DNA of 25,000 nucleotides from Eimeria necatrix (GCF_000499385.1 NW_013653019.1:1-25000), one strand, 5' to 3'. Positions 9,756 to 20,129 are shown, numbered from the stretch's first letter. The notes: a model not told the origin generated them from the sequence alone. Made by a program: numbers and translations.

Positions 9756-9837
9756 GCTGTACGTACACCCCAGCTGTACGTACACCTGAGGTGTACGTAC
9801 ACGTGAGGTGTACGTACAGCTGAGGTGTACGTACACC
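9756..9837. repeat. Tandem array of 5 palindromes, exact 17-bp spacing
   Basis: Cores start at 9758, 9775, 9792, 9809 and 9826, every 17 bp, with unit TGTACGTACACCTGAGG. Variation is confined to the arm bases (GC, GG, CG, GC, CC). The array starts 6 bp past the stop codon of the minus-strand gene that ends at 9844. Confidence 0.97.
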
Positions 9838-9843
9838 TGAGCT

Positions 9844-9979
9844 TCAGGTGTCTTCTTGGAAGTTTTGTTTCGTCAAAAGTCTTTTTGGAATTGGCTTTCC
9901 GTAGTTCTTCGCTTCTGCTGCTACCAGTGCAGCAAGTCGCTCGATTTCCCGCGAGGCGTGCATGCACACCGGGCCCTTC

Positions 9980-10023
<44 letters not shown>

Positions 10024-10183
10024 GGGGGCAGCAGCGGCGTCCCCGGCGCTGCTGCTTCTGCTGCTGTCTGCTGCTCTGCTGCGGGGCCTCAGCAGCTCCG
10101 GCGCAGCAGCTTCGGGTGTATGTACACCTCGCTTCTCGAACCCGCTGCTGCTGCTGCGCCGCCCCGAGAGAACTTCCGAATCC

Positions 10184-10235
<52 letters not shown>

Positions 10236-10552
10236 CAGCAGCAGCAGCAGCAGGGCTGTGCGGCTCCTGCTGCTGTGCTGCAGTGTCTGCACACGAGGGC
10301 CTGTAAGGCTTTCCATAGCGAGCTGCGATGTCGATGCTGCTTTGCTGCATGCGCTTTGCTGCTGTCAGCTTCCTTGCTGCTGCTCTGCCGCTGCTGCTGC
10401 TGCTGCTGCTGCTGTCGACAGGCGAAGCCGAAACGCGCTGCTGCTGCTGCTGCTGCTCCTGCTGCTGCTCCTGCTGCTGCTGCTCCTGCTGCTGCTGCTG
10501 CGGGTGCTGCTGCTGTTCTTGTTGCGGCTGCGGGCGGTGTTCGTGCCGCGGG

Positions 10553-10583
<31 letters not shown>

Positions 10584-10765
10584 TGTGTTCCTGCTGCAGC
10601 AGCAGCAGCTGCTGCTGCTGCTGCTGCGTGTGGGCCTTGTCTATTTGTCTTTCGAAAAACAATTTCAGCTGAGACACCCGAGAGGGACACCTGAGGGGCC
10701 CTGGGGAGTCTTTTTGGGAAAAGTTGAAATTCAAAGAAGTCTCTTTCTCGAGGCCCGAAGCCTCT

Positions 10766-10829
<64 letters not shown>

Positions 10830-11312
10830 CTGTTTCATTTGCTTCTCTGTTTGCGGCGCTGCTGCTGCAAGACTCTGGCGGAAGTTGCATGTCCTGGGGT
10901 GTACATACACCTCGCGGCGTGGCGGTAGAGCGGCTGCCGTCTGTTGCAAATAAAAATAAAACAGTTTTATAAATATTTCATTTTAATAATAACAATAATA
11001 ATATAAGTGCAAATTAATATTAATATTCATTTATATATTTGTTTATACATTTGTTTGTTTAATTTTAAACTCCTCACCTTCACTGTTTTCACTTGTTTGC
11101 TCTACTCCGCTGCTGCTGCTGCTGCTCGGCTCTGCATCCGCTGCTGCAGCAGCAGCAGCAGCAGCAGCTGCTGCTGCTGCTGCAGCAGCAGCAGCAGCGG
11201 GAGAGAGATCTGCAGTTGGCGGCGGCAGCAGCTGTGCAGTTCCCTCGGGGTCTTGTGCGTGGGGATCGAGTGGGGGGTGGTTATTTGAGTTGAATTCCTT
11301 CTGCGGCGAATC

Positions 11313-11362
<50 letters not shown>

Positions 11363-11396
11363 GGTCGAAAGAATTGCAAAGAGAAGAAGAAGCCAT
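9844..11396 (-). CDS. Homopolymer-rich protein of unknown function
   Basis: Exon 1 is 11396-11078 and exon 2 is 10940-9844; donor GAAG|GTGAGG, acceptor TTTGCAACAG, phase 1 on both sides, 1416 nt, 471 aa. I do not recognise a domain. Long Ala, Ser and Gln homopolymers from CAG/CTG runs separate short complex islands: an acidic Pro/Asp/Ser N-terminus, VSQLKLFFERQIDKAH, SSIDIAARYGKPYRPS and the C-terminal EIERLAALVAAEAKNYGKPI ending QNFQEDT. The islands are charged and varied while the opposite strand reads mainly Leu/Cys, which favours this strand. Two islands share YGKP. A palindrome copy is translated as RGVCTPQD near the start of exon 2. The start codon faces the MFS gene across a shared promoter. 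Further introns inside exon 2 cannot be excluded. Confidence 0.58.
9973..10828. repeat. CTG/CAG repeat blocks in exon 2 of the homopolymer-rich gene
   Basis: Main runs are at about 9978-10023, 10185-10233, 10390-10415, 10438-10500, 10553-10582 and 10767-10828. In the minus-strand frame they give Ala, Ser and Gln tracts according to which of the three frames each run occupies, showing frame shifts between runs. Confidence 0.9.
10115..10128. promoter_or_regulatory. Palindrome copy GGTGTATGTACACC inside a coding exon
   Basis: One core mismatch. In the minus-strand frame it is translated as GVHTP between a Phe-Glu-Lys-Arg segment and an Ala/Pro-rich segment. Confidence 0.7.
10898..10911. promoter_or_regulatory. 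Palindrome copy GGTGTACATACACC inside a coding exon
   Basis: One core mismatch. It is about 30 bp into exon 2 of the minus-strand gene and is read there as GVCTP. Confidence 0.7.
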
Positions 11397-11879
11397 TTGG
11401 GAAAGGGCCCGGCGGCCGCCCCGCCTCGGTCTTGGCAGGCGCTGCCGAAAGGCGTCTGGGGTGGCGGCGGGCTGCGGGCGGAAGCGCGGCGCGAATTCGG
11501 GAATTGAAGTCGAATTTGGAGTTGAAAAAAGAAATGACGGAGAAATTAATTGGAAAAAAGGGAAAAGGCGGAGTTTGAGCGGCGAAACTGCGAAGACTGC
11601 GGAAACCACGCGGAGAGTGGCGGCGGCGGCAGCAGCCCGCGCGCCGCGGTGCGATGGGCGCGGAAAAGACGGAGAAAAAGACAAGGCCGGAGTAAAATGC
11701 AAAAAGAAACGCAAAGGGAATTCAATTCCCTGCAGACGCGAAGAAACAAAAGTGGTTTCCGGAGGAACTCGCGGAGCGGCGGGGGCGGTCGATGCGCGGC
11801 CGCGCGGTGTCCATACACCGCGCGCATGCAGGCCGCGCCGGCAAGAACGGAAAGCTGCAGATTTTTGCAAAAAGAAAAG
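11397..11879. promoter_or_regulatory. Divergent promoter region between the homopolymer-rich gene and the MFS gene
   Basis: The region is GC-rich, unlike the introns around it, and contains GCGCCGC and CGCGGCC patches. ORFs cross it on both strands, including an in-frame extension upstream of the MFS start, but their Arg/Gly composition looks like GC-rich spacer. A palindrome family member with extended GC arms lies at 11801-11824. Confidence 0.45.
11801..11824. promoter_or_regulatory. Extended inverted repeat built on a palindrome copy
   Basis: CGCGCGGTGT-CCAT-ACACCGCGCG: two 10-bp arms that pair perfectly around a 4-base centre. The middle is GGTGTCCATACACC, two mismatches from the core consensus. 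It is immediately upstream of the alternative MFS start at 11826. Confidence 0.8.
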
Positions 11880-12722
11880 ATGTGGGAGCCGTTTGAGAAG
11901 TTGTGGAGTTCCCCGCGGGAACTTTCTTTGATTTTGGCCTGCGAATATGCCGATTCCTTCAGCAGCTTCGCGCTGGACTACGTGTTGGTGTTGTACTTGA
12001 GCGCGGGCTTCGGGCTGAGCGACGTGGCCGCCAGCTGGGTCTACGGACTCTACGGCTTTTCCTGTTTGTTTTTCGGCCTTTTTTTCGGCCCTTTCGTCGA
12101 TTTTCTCGGAGTCCGGACTTCCCTGCTGCTCGGAACTGCAGCTTCCTTCGCCGCCCGCCTGCTGCTGGTCTTCGCCGCCGACAGCGTCGCTCTCTTCATC
12201 GCTCTCTTGGCTCTTTTGCCGATGGCTGTGGCGCTCACCGCCAACGTTTTGAAGTTGGCCGTGCGGCGCTTTTCCGCAGCGGGCTCTCGCGCCTGTGCCT
12301 TCGACTGCTCGTAAGTCTTGCAAAGTTGCAAACTTGCAAAATTGCAAAAGTTGAAAAAGTTGAAAAGTTGGAAAAGTTGGAAAAGAAGTTGCGGGGCGGA
12401 GACGGGACTTGTTGGGAGTTGTTGTTTGGATTTTTCTCTTTCTTTTGAGCCCTCGTTGGCTGCTTTTTTCGTTTCTTTTTATTTTCTTTTTTCATTTTCT
12501 TTTTCATTTTCTTTCGATTTCAACTCCAACTCCGCAGATACCTCGTCACCAACTCCGCGGCCCTCAGCGCCGCCCTTCTCCTCACAGCCACCCGCGCTAT
12601 GGTGCCCCCCATGGGCCAGCCTTTCCGCCCTTACCTCTTTTTCGCCTGTCTCCCCGGGCTGCTGCAGTTCGTCCTTTGCTGCTTCCTCAGAGACTCTCCT
12701 GCTGCTGCTGCTGCTCCTGCTG

Positions 12723-12765
<43 letters not shown>

Positions 12766-13184
12766 GGAGCAGCAGCAGCTGCTGCAGCAGCAAATGGAAC
12801 CCGAAAGCTCGCCTTTGAACGTGAGTTCTGGCAAATTGAAGGGGATAATGCCAAGTCAACTAACTGGATCTTTATTTTTATTTTTATTTTTATTTTTATT
12901 TTTATTTTTATTTTTATTATTTTTAATTCAATTGTTTGTTTGTTTTAAAATGGAAAATAAATAAATTTAAACCTCCAATGGAATTTAAAACTTCAATGGA
13001 AAATAAATAAATTTAAAACTCCATTTTGTGGCATTTCACTTTATCTGACCAACTTCAAGTGTACGTACACCCGACTGCTCCCGCCGCAGCCGCCTCTCTT
13101 CTCCGTTTTCGATTTTAATTATTCGAAGACCATCAAATTCATTTATTATTATTTATTTATTTATTATTTATTATTTATTAATTT

Positions 13185-13238
<54 letters not shown>

Positions 13239-15227
13239 GATCCTGAGGGAGACTCTGGCCTCTCGTCGGCTGTGGCGGTTTTTGGCGGTGTCGACGGCGG
13301 TGTGTTGCGGTGGGGCAAAAAGTGTTTTTAAATGAATTTAAATTCATTTTAATTAATTTTAATTATTTTAATTTATTTTAATTTATTTTAATTTATTTTA
13401 ATTCATTTAAACTCAATTAAACTCCTTTTTGGCCCCTTTTAACTCCGTTTTTTGCGCTAAATTACTCTGAATTGCCTTTAAAGTGTTTTAAATTGTTTTA
13501 AATTCATTTAAATTGTTTTAAATCCATTTAAACTCATTTAAATTCATTTAAATTGTTTTAAATTCATTTAAATTCATTTTCCATTTTGCAGGAGTCGGAA
13601 GTGTTCTCCGGTGAGCCCCTTTTTCGTCTCCGCCGAATTTCGTCTTTTTATTTTCCGCAGACATTTCGGCAGCACTTTCCCCAAAGTCTTCACTCGCTGT
13701 GAGACTTTAATCATTTTAAATCATTTTAAATCATTTTAAATTCATTTAAATCATTTTAAATGATTTTAAATCATTTTAAATTCATTTAAATCACTTTAAA
13801 TCATTTTAAATCACATTTAAATCATTTTAAATCATTTTAAATTCATTTAAATCACTTTAAATTCATTTAAATCATTTTAAACCATTTTTAATTCATTTAC
13901 ATCATTTCAAATTCATTTAAATCATTTTAAATCATTTTTACTCATTTTAAATTCATTTAAATCATTTTAAATCATTTTGAATTCATTTAAATCATTTTAA
14001 ATCATTTTAAATTGATTTAAATCATTTTAATTTCTTTAATCATTTTAAATCTATTTTAAATCCATCTGAATCATTTTAAATCTACTTATTTTACTATTTC
14101 AAATCCAAATTAAATCTTAAAATAAAATCTTAAAATTAAATCCTTTTAAATACAACAAATTAGAAAATAAGAAAATTTAAAAATGCATTTCGGCGTTTCA
14201 ATTTCCGTCAAAACCAAAACACTGAAAATCAACAAATTAGAAAAAAGAATAATTTACAATTTATTATTTAATTTATTTTACAACTTCAATTTAATTTGAA
14301 ATTAATTTAAATTAATTTGAAATTAATTTGAAATTAATTTAAGTTCATTTAAAATTAATTCAGAATTAATTTTAAATTTGATTTCGAACTGCATCTTAAA
14401 CAAAATATACAAAATAAACAAAGTAATCAAAATAAACAAAGTTAAATTAATTAAATTAAATTAAATTAAATCAAGTAAGCTCAAATGATTTCAATTAAAT
14501 CAAATCGAGGAAATTAAATTAAATGCAACTAAACACTAATTAAACCAAATAAGACTAAACAAGAACTGAAATGAATTAAACAAATAAACAAAACAAAATA
14601 AATAAAATAAATAAAATAAACAAGATAAATAAAACAAAATAAAATAGAACAAAATAAAATAAAATAAAATAAAATAAAATAAAATAAAACAAAAGAATTA
14701 AATTGCATTAATTGATTTGCTGCAGCAATTTCTTCGGAGTCTCCTTACGAGTTGCTGCTGTCGATAAATCCATTTTTGATTTCTTCTTTTCTTCCTTTTT
14801 TTTCTTTTGCTTCCAAACACATTAGTGTTTTTAATTCTCTCATTTTGGTGAGTTTATTTAATTATTTATTTAATTGTTTATTTAATTATTCATTTAATTG
14901 TTTATTTAATTGTTTATTTAATTGTTTTAATTCTTTTGTTGCATTTAATTTAAGTCTTTTGTTTATCTAATTGTCTTTTAATTCCATTTTGTTTCATTCT
15001 CTCATCTTTTAAATTCTCTTTTTCTTCTCCCGCTTTTCAACAAATTAATTCTTTTAATCCTTTTATTTATTTAATTCCTTTTATTCATTTAACTCTTTTT
15101 ATTTATTTCTTTTTATTTGTTTTTATTTGTTTGATTCTTTTTATTTATTTAATTCTTTGTATTTGTTTAATTTTTTCTATTTATTTAGTTCTTTTTGTTC
15201 ATTATTATATGCATTTTATTTGGTTGT

Positions 15228-15282
<55 letters not shown>

Positions 15283-15386
15283 TTTTATTTACTTATCTAC
15301 TTTTAAATGCCATTATTGTCAGTTGCATTTCTTTACTTTCTTAATCGCCACTAATCCGGTTCTCCTTTGCTGCTGCTTGAAGTGGT

Positions 15387-15429
<43 letters not shown>

Positions 15430-15883
15430 AGTGCTTTTGAATTGCTGCTGCGCCTGCTGCTGCTGCTTTCTGGAGCCTGGCTGCTGCAGCTATTTTTTTC
15501 TCTTTTTAAACTGTCTTAATTTTTGTTTATTATTGAAATAATTTTATTTCCATTTATTTTTATTTTTATTATTATGGTGTTCCTCTCTCTCTTATCCGTT
15601 ATTTCTTTTTTTACTTTTTATTTCTATCATTTATTTATTTTTAATCTCTTACTTGTCATTTGTCATTTGTATTTATTTCACTAACTGTTTGGCCTATTTC
15701 TGCTTTTTATCTAATTATTTATTTATTTAATTATTTATTTATTTATTTTTTAAATTTAATTTTATTATTTAGAACTTGTCTTGTAATTTAATGCTTTTGC
15801 GTTTTTGTTTTTGCCTTTAGGGAACTTCCATCTCTTCCGTTTCTTTATTTGTTTTGGTAAGTAGCCAACAATGATAATTAATG

Positions 15884-15922
<39 letters not shown>

Positions 15923-16146
15923 TAATTCTAATAATAATAATAATTATTATAATTAATAACACTAATAATAAGAATTAACAATTATAATTAATAAAACCAA
16001 TAATAATAATAAATAAGAATTCTGATAAATAAAAGTAATAATAATAATTAATAAAACTAATAACAATAACAATAACAATGATAATAATAATTCTAACAAC
16101 TAAAACTAATAATAATAATAATTAAAACTAATAATAAAAGTAAATC

Positions 16147-16195
<49 letters not shown>

Positions 16196-16204
16196 TACTA
16201 ATAC

Positions 16205-16254
<50 letters not shown>

Positions 16255-16529
16255 GTAAGAATAAGAATAACAACAATTAAAATGAGAATAATCAAAATAG
16301 GGATAAGAATATATTAAAAAAGAAAAAGAATAACTGCAAGCCAGCTGGTGAGGTGTACGTACACCCGAAGCTGGCGCATGCAGTGGCTGCAGTTGGGGTG
16401 TACGTACACCTGAACGTGCAGGCGCTGAGCCCTTCTTTTTTCGGATCTTTTTTTTGCATTTTAATTTTCACTTTTGGAGAAATGATTTGGGCCCCTAGAC
16501 TGCTCCAGCTTTCTGTTGAGGCAAGACAT

Positions 16530-16568
<39 letters not shown>

Positions 16569-17440
16569 TTTTTTATTTGTTTGTTAATTTCATTTGTTTT
16601 ACTTGATTTGTTTGATTTATTTAACTCATTTGTTTGTTCAATTTGTTTAATTTATTTAATTTATTTAATTTGTTTAGTTTGCTGGTTTATTATTATTCAG
16701 TTAATTCTTTTGTTTCTGTTCATGGGAGATACGGAATCAAATTCTTTTATTATTTATTTTTTTTTTAATTTTTTTAATTTGTTTCGCTGATTTATATTTT
16801 TATTTGATTTATTTTAATTCAATTAATTCATTTGTTTCTGTTGACACGAGATATTAAATTCATTTAACTTTTAAAAGTGAATTTAATTTTTTATTTAATT
16901 GTTTCTGCTGATGTGAAAAATTAAAAGTTTTATTTATTTCTTTTAAATTGGAATTTGTTGAATAATAATTTAATCAAATGATTTCTTTTGTCGAGATGAA
17001 AACTAAATAAACTTTTTATTTCTTTTTAATCTGAGTTAATTTATTTTTGATATATTTATTTGTAATTACTTTAATTCATTTATTTATTCATTTATATTTA
17101 TATTTCATTATTTAAACAACTTAATTATTTGATTTATAATTTGATTTACTAACTTGCATGATTTATATTTTGTTTAATAATTATTTGATTTTCATTTTTA
17201 TTTTAAATTGGACTAATTGGCTTATAGTTGAATTGCTTGGTTTACAATTTAATTGTTTATTTAATATTATTATTTAAAAAATAATAATGATTAAAAATGA
17301 TAATAAAGTTTAACTTATTAATTAAAGTACTTTATTTATTTCTAAATAAAGTTTATTAATTAAAATAATTTATTTATTTTTAAATTATTTCTTTTTTTTT
17401 ATTCAGGCTGCTGACGAAGGGCGAGAAGGCACTGGTGCGT

Positions 17441-17485
<45 letters not shown>

Positions 17486-17490
17486 ACCAC

Positions 17491-17526
<36 letters not shown>

Positions 17527-18093
17527 TAGTGGAAGTTAATAAAGTTGTTAAACCAAAAGAAAACAAATTAAATTGAATTAAAAAACAATTAATTTTATTT
17601 GACAAAATATATTTTTCAGTTTTGGCTCTTTCTCTTCACTTCTTTCTCCAATTAATTAATTCAAATAAACCAAATTCATTTAATTAAATAAATCAAATCA
17701 AACTAATTAAATTAAATAAAACTAATTAAACTTAATCAAACTAAATCAAATTAAGCCAAATCAAATCAAATCAAATCAAACTAAGTAAATTAAATCAAAT
17801 TAAGTCAAATCAAACTAATTAAATCAAATCAAATTAAATCAAATTAAATCAAATTAAATCAAATCAAATCAAACTAATTAAATCAAATCAAAATAATTAA
17901 ATCAAATCAAACTAATTAAATTAAATTAAATTAAATTAAATCAAACTAATTAAATAAATAAAAGAAATAAAAAATGAATTATTTAATTTATAAAACACTT
18001 TTTAGTTTTGGCGCTTTCTGCAATTCCGCGTTACCTCGCGAGGCTCTTCGCCGGCGGCACTTCCGGCTATTTGCTCCAACGCTTTTGTGAGTT

Positions 18094-18136
<43 letters not shown>

Positions 18137-18338
18137 TTTTATTTAATTAATTTATTTATTTAATTTAATTTAATTTAATTTAATTAATTTAATTAGTTTA
18201 ATTCAAATTAATTTAAATTAATTTAATTAGTTTAATTCAAATTAATTAATTTAATTTAATTTAATGTATTAATGTATGGATTCATTTAATTCGTGGGAGT
18301 TGAAAACATCGGATTACAATTTGTTTATTCATCTCATT

Positions 18339-18374
<36 letters not shown>

Positions 18375-18689
18375 TCATCTAATTAATTAATTTATCAATT
18401 CATTATTTTCTAATGAATTAATAAATTAGTTAATTAATTAACTCATTTATTTATCTAACTAATTTATTATCTAATTACTTAATTAACTAATTAGCTAATT
18501 TATTTATTTAAGTAATTTAATTAATTAATTTATTTATTTTTCCAATTAAGTAATTTGTTCATTATCGAATTAATTTATTTATTAATCTGATTAGTTAATT
18601 AATTGATTAATTTATCAAATTAAACAATTTGTTTATTATCTAATTAATTAATTATTTATCTAATTATTTATTTATTTAATTTATTTGAT

Positions 18690-18745
<56 letters not shown>

Positions 18746-19922
18746 TTTATTTATTTAATTTACTTCTGCAGGCGCTGACGCGGCTCACTGCGACGAAGGC
18801 CGCAAATTGTGGTTTTGGATTGGAGGCATTTCGAGTGCGTTTTTAATTCTTAATTTTAATTTAATTTAATTTAATTTTAATTTAATTTAATTTTAATTTA
18901 ATTTAATTTAATTTAATTTAAATTTAATTTAATTTTATTTAATTCAATTTAATTCAATTTAACTTAATTTCATTTAATTTTGAATTTGTTTTTTGTTTTA
19001 ATCAATTTGAAGTTTCGGGGAATTAAAATGATAAAGTGGATTGAAGGAATAAAAGCCAAAAATAATCGAAAGAGAATTCACCAATTTATAAAACGAATCC
19101 AAAATAATTAAAATAATTAAATAATTAAATAATTAAAATATTCAAATAATTGAAATAATTAAAATAATAAATAACTAAAATAATTAAGTAATTTAAATAA
19201 TTTAAAAATTAATTAAAATGCGATAAAACGAAGCTTCCGCCCAATTTGAAGTTTTAATTTTTTTAAATTACTTTTCAATTCGTTTCCATTTTTAATTTCA
19301 ATTTTATTTTCTTTTTATTTTCTTTCTATTTTCTTTTTATTTTCTTTCTATTTTCTTTTTATTTCTTTTTTTATTTTCCTTTTATTTCTTTTTATTTTGC
19401 ATTTATTTTCTTTTTATTTTCTTTTTATTTAAATTCGTTCCACTTCCTTCCATTTCCCTGCATTTCTTTCACTTCATTTTAATTTCAATCTCTCCTATTC
19501 CATCAATTTAATTTATTTCAATTTAAATTATTTAATTTTATTTTATTTAATTTAATTTTAAATTTTTAAATTTAATTTTATTTTATTTTTAATTTTGCTT
19601 CTCAGCTGCCACTCCGATTTCTCTAATTGTCTTTCGCCGGTGGCTGAATCCAGGTGAGCAAAAGAACTTGAAATCAAACTAAATTAAATCAATTAAATTA
19701 ATTAAATTAAATTAAATTAAATTAATTAAATTAAATTAATTAAATTAATTAAATTAAATTAATTAAATTGAATTCATCAAATTAAATTAATTCAATTAAA
19801 TGAAATATTAAAACTGGTTTAAATCTTAAATCGCGCTGCGCTGAGGTGTACGTACAGCCCAGGACGAGGAGCAGCGGCTGCGGCTTTTGGAGGAAAAGAA
19901 AATTTTGAGGGAAATATTTTAA
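11880..19922 (+). CDS. Major facilitator superfamily transporter, 13 exons
   Basis: Exons: 11880-12310, 12538-12820, 13240-13309, 13592-13610, 13661-13698, 14726-14847, 15821-15856, 16422-16520, 17407-17434, 18006-18086, 18772-18834, 19606-19653, 19858-19922; phases agree at all 12 junctions, 460 aa. The product should be a 12-helix membrane carrier; substrate unknown. Helix 1 starts near LACEYADSFSSF. MFS motif A is FGPFVDFLGVR between helices 2 and 3. A poly-Ala/Gln tract sits in the central loop between helices 6 and 7. Second-half signatures are VLRHFGSTFPKVFTR, SPYELLLSINPFLI, GEMIWAPRLLQ, EGREGTVLALSAIPRYLARL and TSGYLLQRF, which I know from eukaryotic MFS proteins resembling peptide carriers. 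Intron 8 starts with GC, not GT. An in-frame ATG at 11826 would add 18 residues. The last acceptor could instead be at 19862. Several exons are very short (19, 28, 36, 38 nt). Confidence 0.85.
12698..12789. repeat. CTG/CAG run coding poly-Ala/Gln in the MFS central loop
   Basis: CTGCTGCTGCTCCTG units pass into GAGCAGCAGCAG and CTGCAGCAGCAA. In frame this gives Ala/Pro then Gln/Leu, between the sixth helix (FVLCCFLRDS) and the exon end (PESSPLN). The loop position makes expansion tolerable. Confidence 0.85.
12868..13239. repeat. MFS intron 2: TTTTTA and TTTA arrays with a palindrome copy
   Basis: (ATTTTT)n at about 12868-12920, a perfect AGTGTACGTACACC at 13058-13071 and (TTTA)n at 13138-13234 that runs straight into the acceptor TTTTTAG at 13239. 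No coding exon seen. Confidence 0.85.
13058..13071. promoter_or_regulatory. Palindrome copy in MFS intron 2
   Basis: Perfect 10-bp core (13060-13069) with one arm base changed (AG for GG). It is central in the intron, away from both splice sites. Confidence 0.8.
13706..14725. repeat. MFS intron 5: 10-bp AAATCATTTT repeat
   Basis: About 390 bp (13706-14095) consist of AAATCATTTT and AAATTCATTT units in phase. AT-rich mixed repeats (AATTTGAAATTAATTT; AAATAAAATAAAAC) follow to TTTGCTGCAG at 14725. I see no coding exon in this stretch. Confidence 0.85.
14848..15820. repeat. MFS intron 6: TTTA arrays and a CTG block
   Basis: TTTAATTG-type units at 14855-14930, (TTTA)n at 15220-15284 and a (CTG)n block at 15389-15430 with later CTG patches to 15487. 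The acceptor is TTTGCCTTTAG at 15820. No exon seen within. Confidence 0.8.
16352..16365. promoter_or_regulatory. Palindrome copy in MFS intron 7, first
   Basis: Perfect GGTGTACGTACACC, 45 bp upstream of a second perfect copy. Confidence 0.9.
16397..16410. promoter_or_regulatory. Palindrome copy in MFS intron 7, next to the acceptor
   Basis: Perfect GGTGTACGTACACC. The 3' splice site of exon 8 is at 16421, so the element takes the place normally held by the polypyrimidine tract. Confidence 0.9.
17443..17520. repeat. (CTG)14 - 9 nt - (CAG)9 hairpin in MFS intron 9
   Basis: A pure CTG run (17443-17484), loop CACCACAAG, then a pure CAG run (17494-17520). The arms can pair over 27 bp. It starts 8 bases after the donor of exon 9. 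Confidence 0.93.
17650..17965. repeat. AAATCAAATTAAATCAAACT repeat in MFS intron 9
   Basis: 5-bp-based units AATCA, AATTA and AACTA over about 300 bp. No coding exon seen in intron 17435-18005. Confidence 0.85.
18087..18771. repeat. MFS intron 10: TTTA and TTAA arrays from donor to acceptor
   Basis: (TTTA)n begins at the donor GTGAGTTTTATTTATT (18087) and returns at 18338-18372 and 18686-18760, ending TACTTCTGCAG at 18771. TTAATTAA-rich sequence lies between. No coding exon seen. Confidence 0.9.
18835..19605. repeat. MFS intron 11: TTTAA and TTTTATTTTC repeats
   Basis: TTTAATTTAA units at 18850-18970, AATAATTAAA units at 19100-19200 and TTTTATTTTCTTTC units at 19300-19430 fill the intron up to TTGCTTCTCAG at 19605. 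No coding exon seen. Confidence 0.8.
19845..19858. promoter_or_regulatory. Palindrome copy spanning the last MFS splice acceptor
   Basis: GGTGTACGTACAGC with a perfect core. The arm change from ACACC to ACAGC creates the AG used as the 3' splice site at 19857 in the preferred model, giving NP-A-QDEEQRLRLL to the stop. Confidence 0.8.
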
Positions 19923-19940
19923 ATAAAAAAAGAAATAAAT

Positions 19941-20040
19941 AATTAATTAATTGGAATTAATCAATTAATTCCAATTAATTAATTAATTGGAGTTAATTAA
20001 TTGGAATTAATTAATTAATTCCAATTAATTAATTACTTCC
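19941..20040. repeat. Paired AT-rich inverted repeats after the MFS stop
   Basis: AATTAATTAATTGGAATTAA is followed by TC and then its reverse complement; a second similar pair with TTAATTCCAATTAATTAATT follows. Each pair can form a hairpin of about 20 bp. It begins about 20 bp after the MFS stop. Confidence 0.85.
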
Positions 20041-20129
20041 AATTAGTTCTTTTCGTTTGCAAACCATCACTTCGACTTTCGGCTAAACAGCTCTTTTTTC
20101 CTTTTGCAAAACTTTAAAGACTTCCGCCG

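Larger units (their letters stand above)
15857..16421. repeat. MFS intron 7: (AAT)n tract and two palindrome copies
   Basis: AATAATAAT-rich sequence fills 15870-16260, then AGAATAAG units. Two perfect palindromes follow at 16352 and 16397, the second ending 11 bases before the acceptor AACGTGCAG. Confidence 0.9.

Noticed and set aside
9465..9806. Plus-strand 113-aa ORF with poly-Ala
   Set aside because: It is made of a CAG run plus part of the palindrome array, with no splice or family support.
9093..9837. CRISPR-like array from evenly spaced palindromic repeats
   Set aside because: Spacers are only 3-7 bp and themselves repeated, and the sequence is eukaryotic with introns.
9958..9967. GTGCATGCAC palindrome in the homopolymer-rich gene
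   Set aside because: It contains TGCATGCA, a known ApiAP2-type site in other apicomplexans, but it is a single coding copy and may be chance.
9825..10953. Plus-strand ORFs of 289 and 365 aa opposite the homopolymer-rich gene
   Set aside because: Mostly Leu, Cys and Ala runs. The minus strand has charged complex islands and a phase-consistent intron.
11043..12347. Minus-strand 434-aa ORF covering the MFS first exon
   Set aside because: Only the part from the ATG at 11396 down to 11078 is kept as an exon; the rest is antisense to conserved MFS helices.
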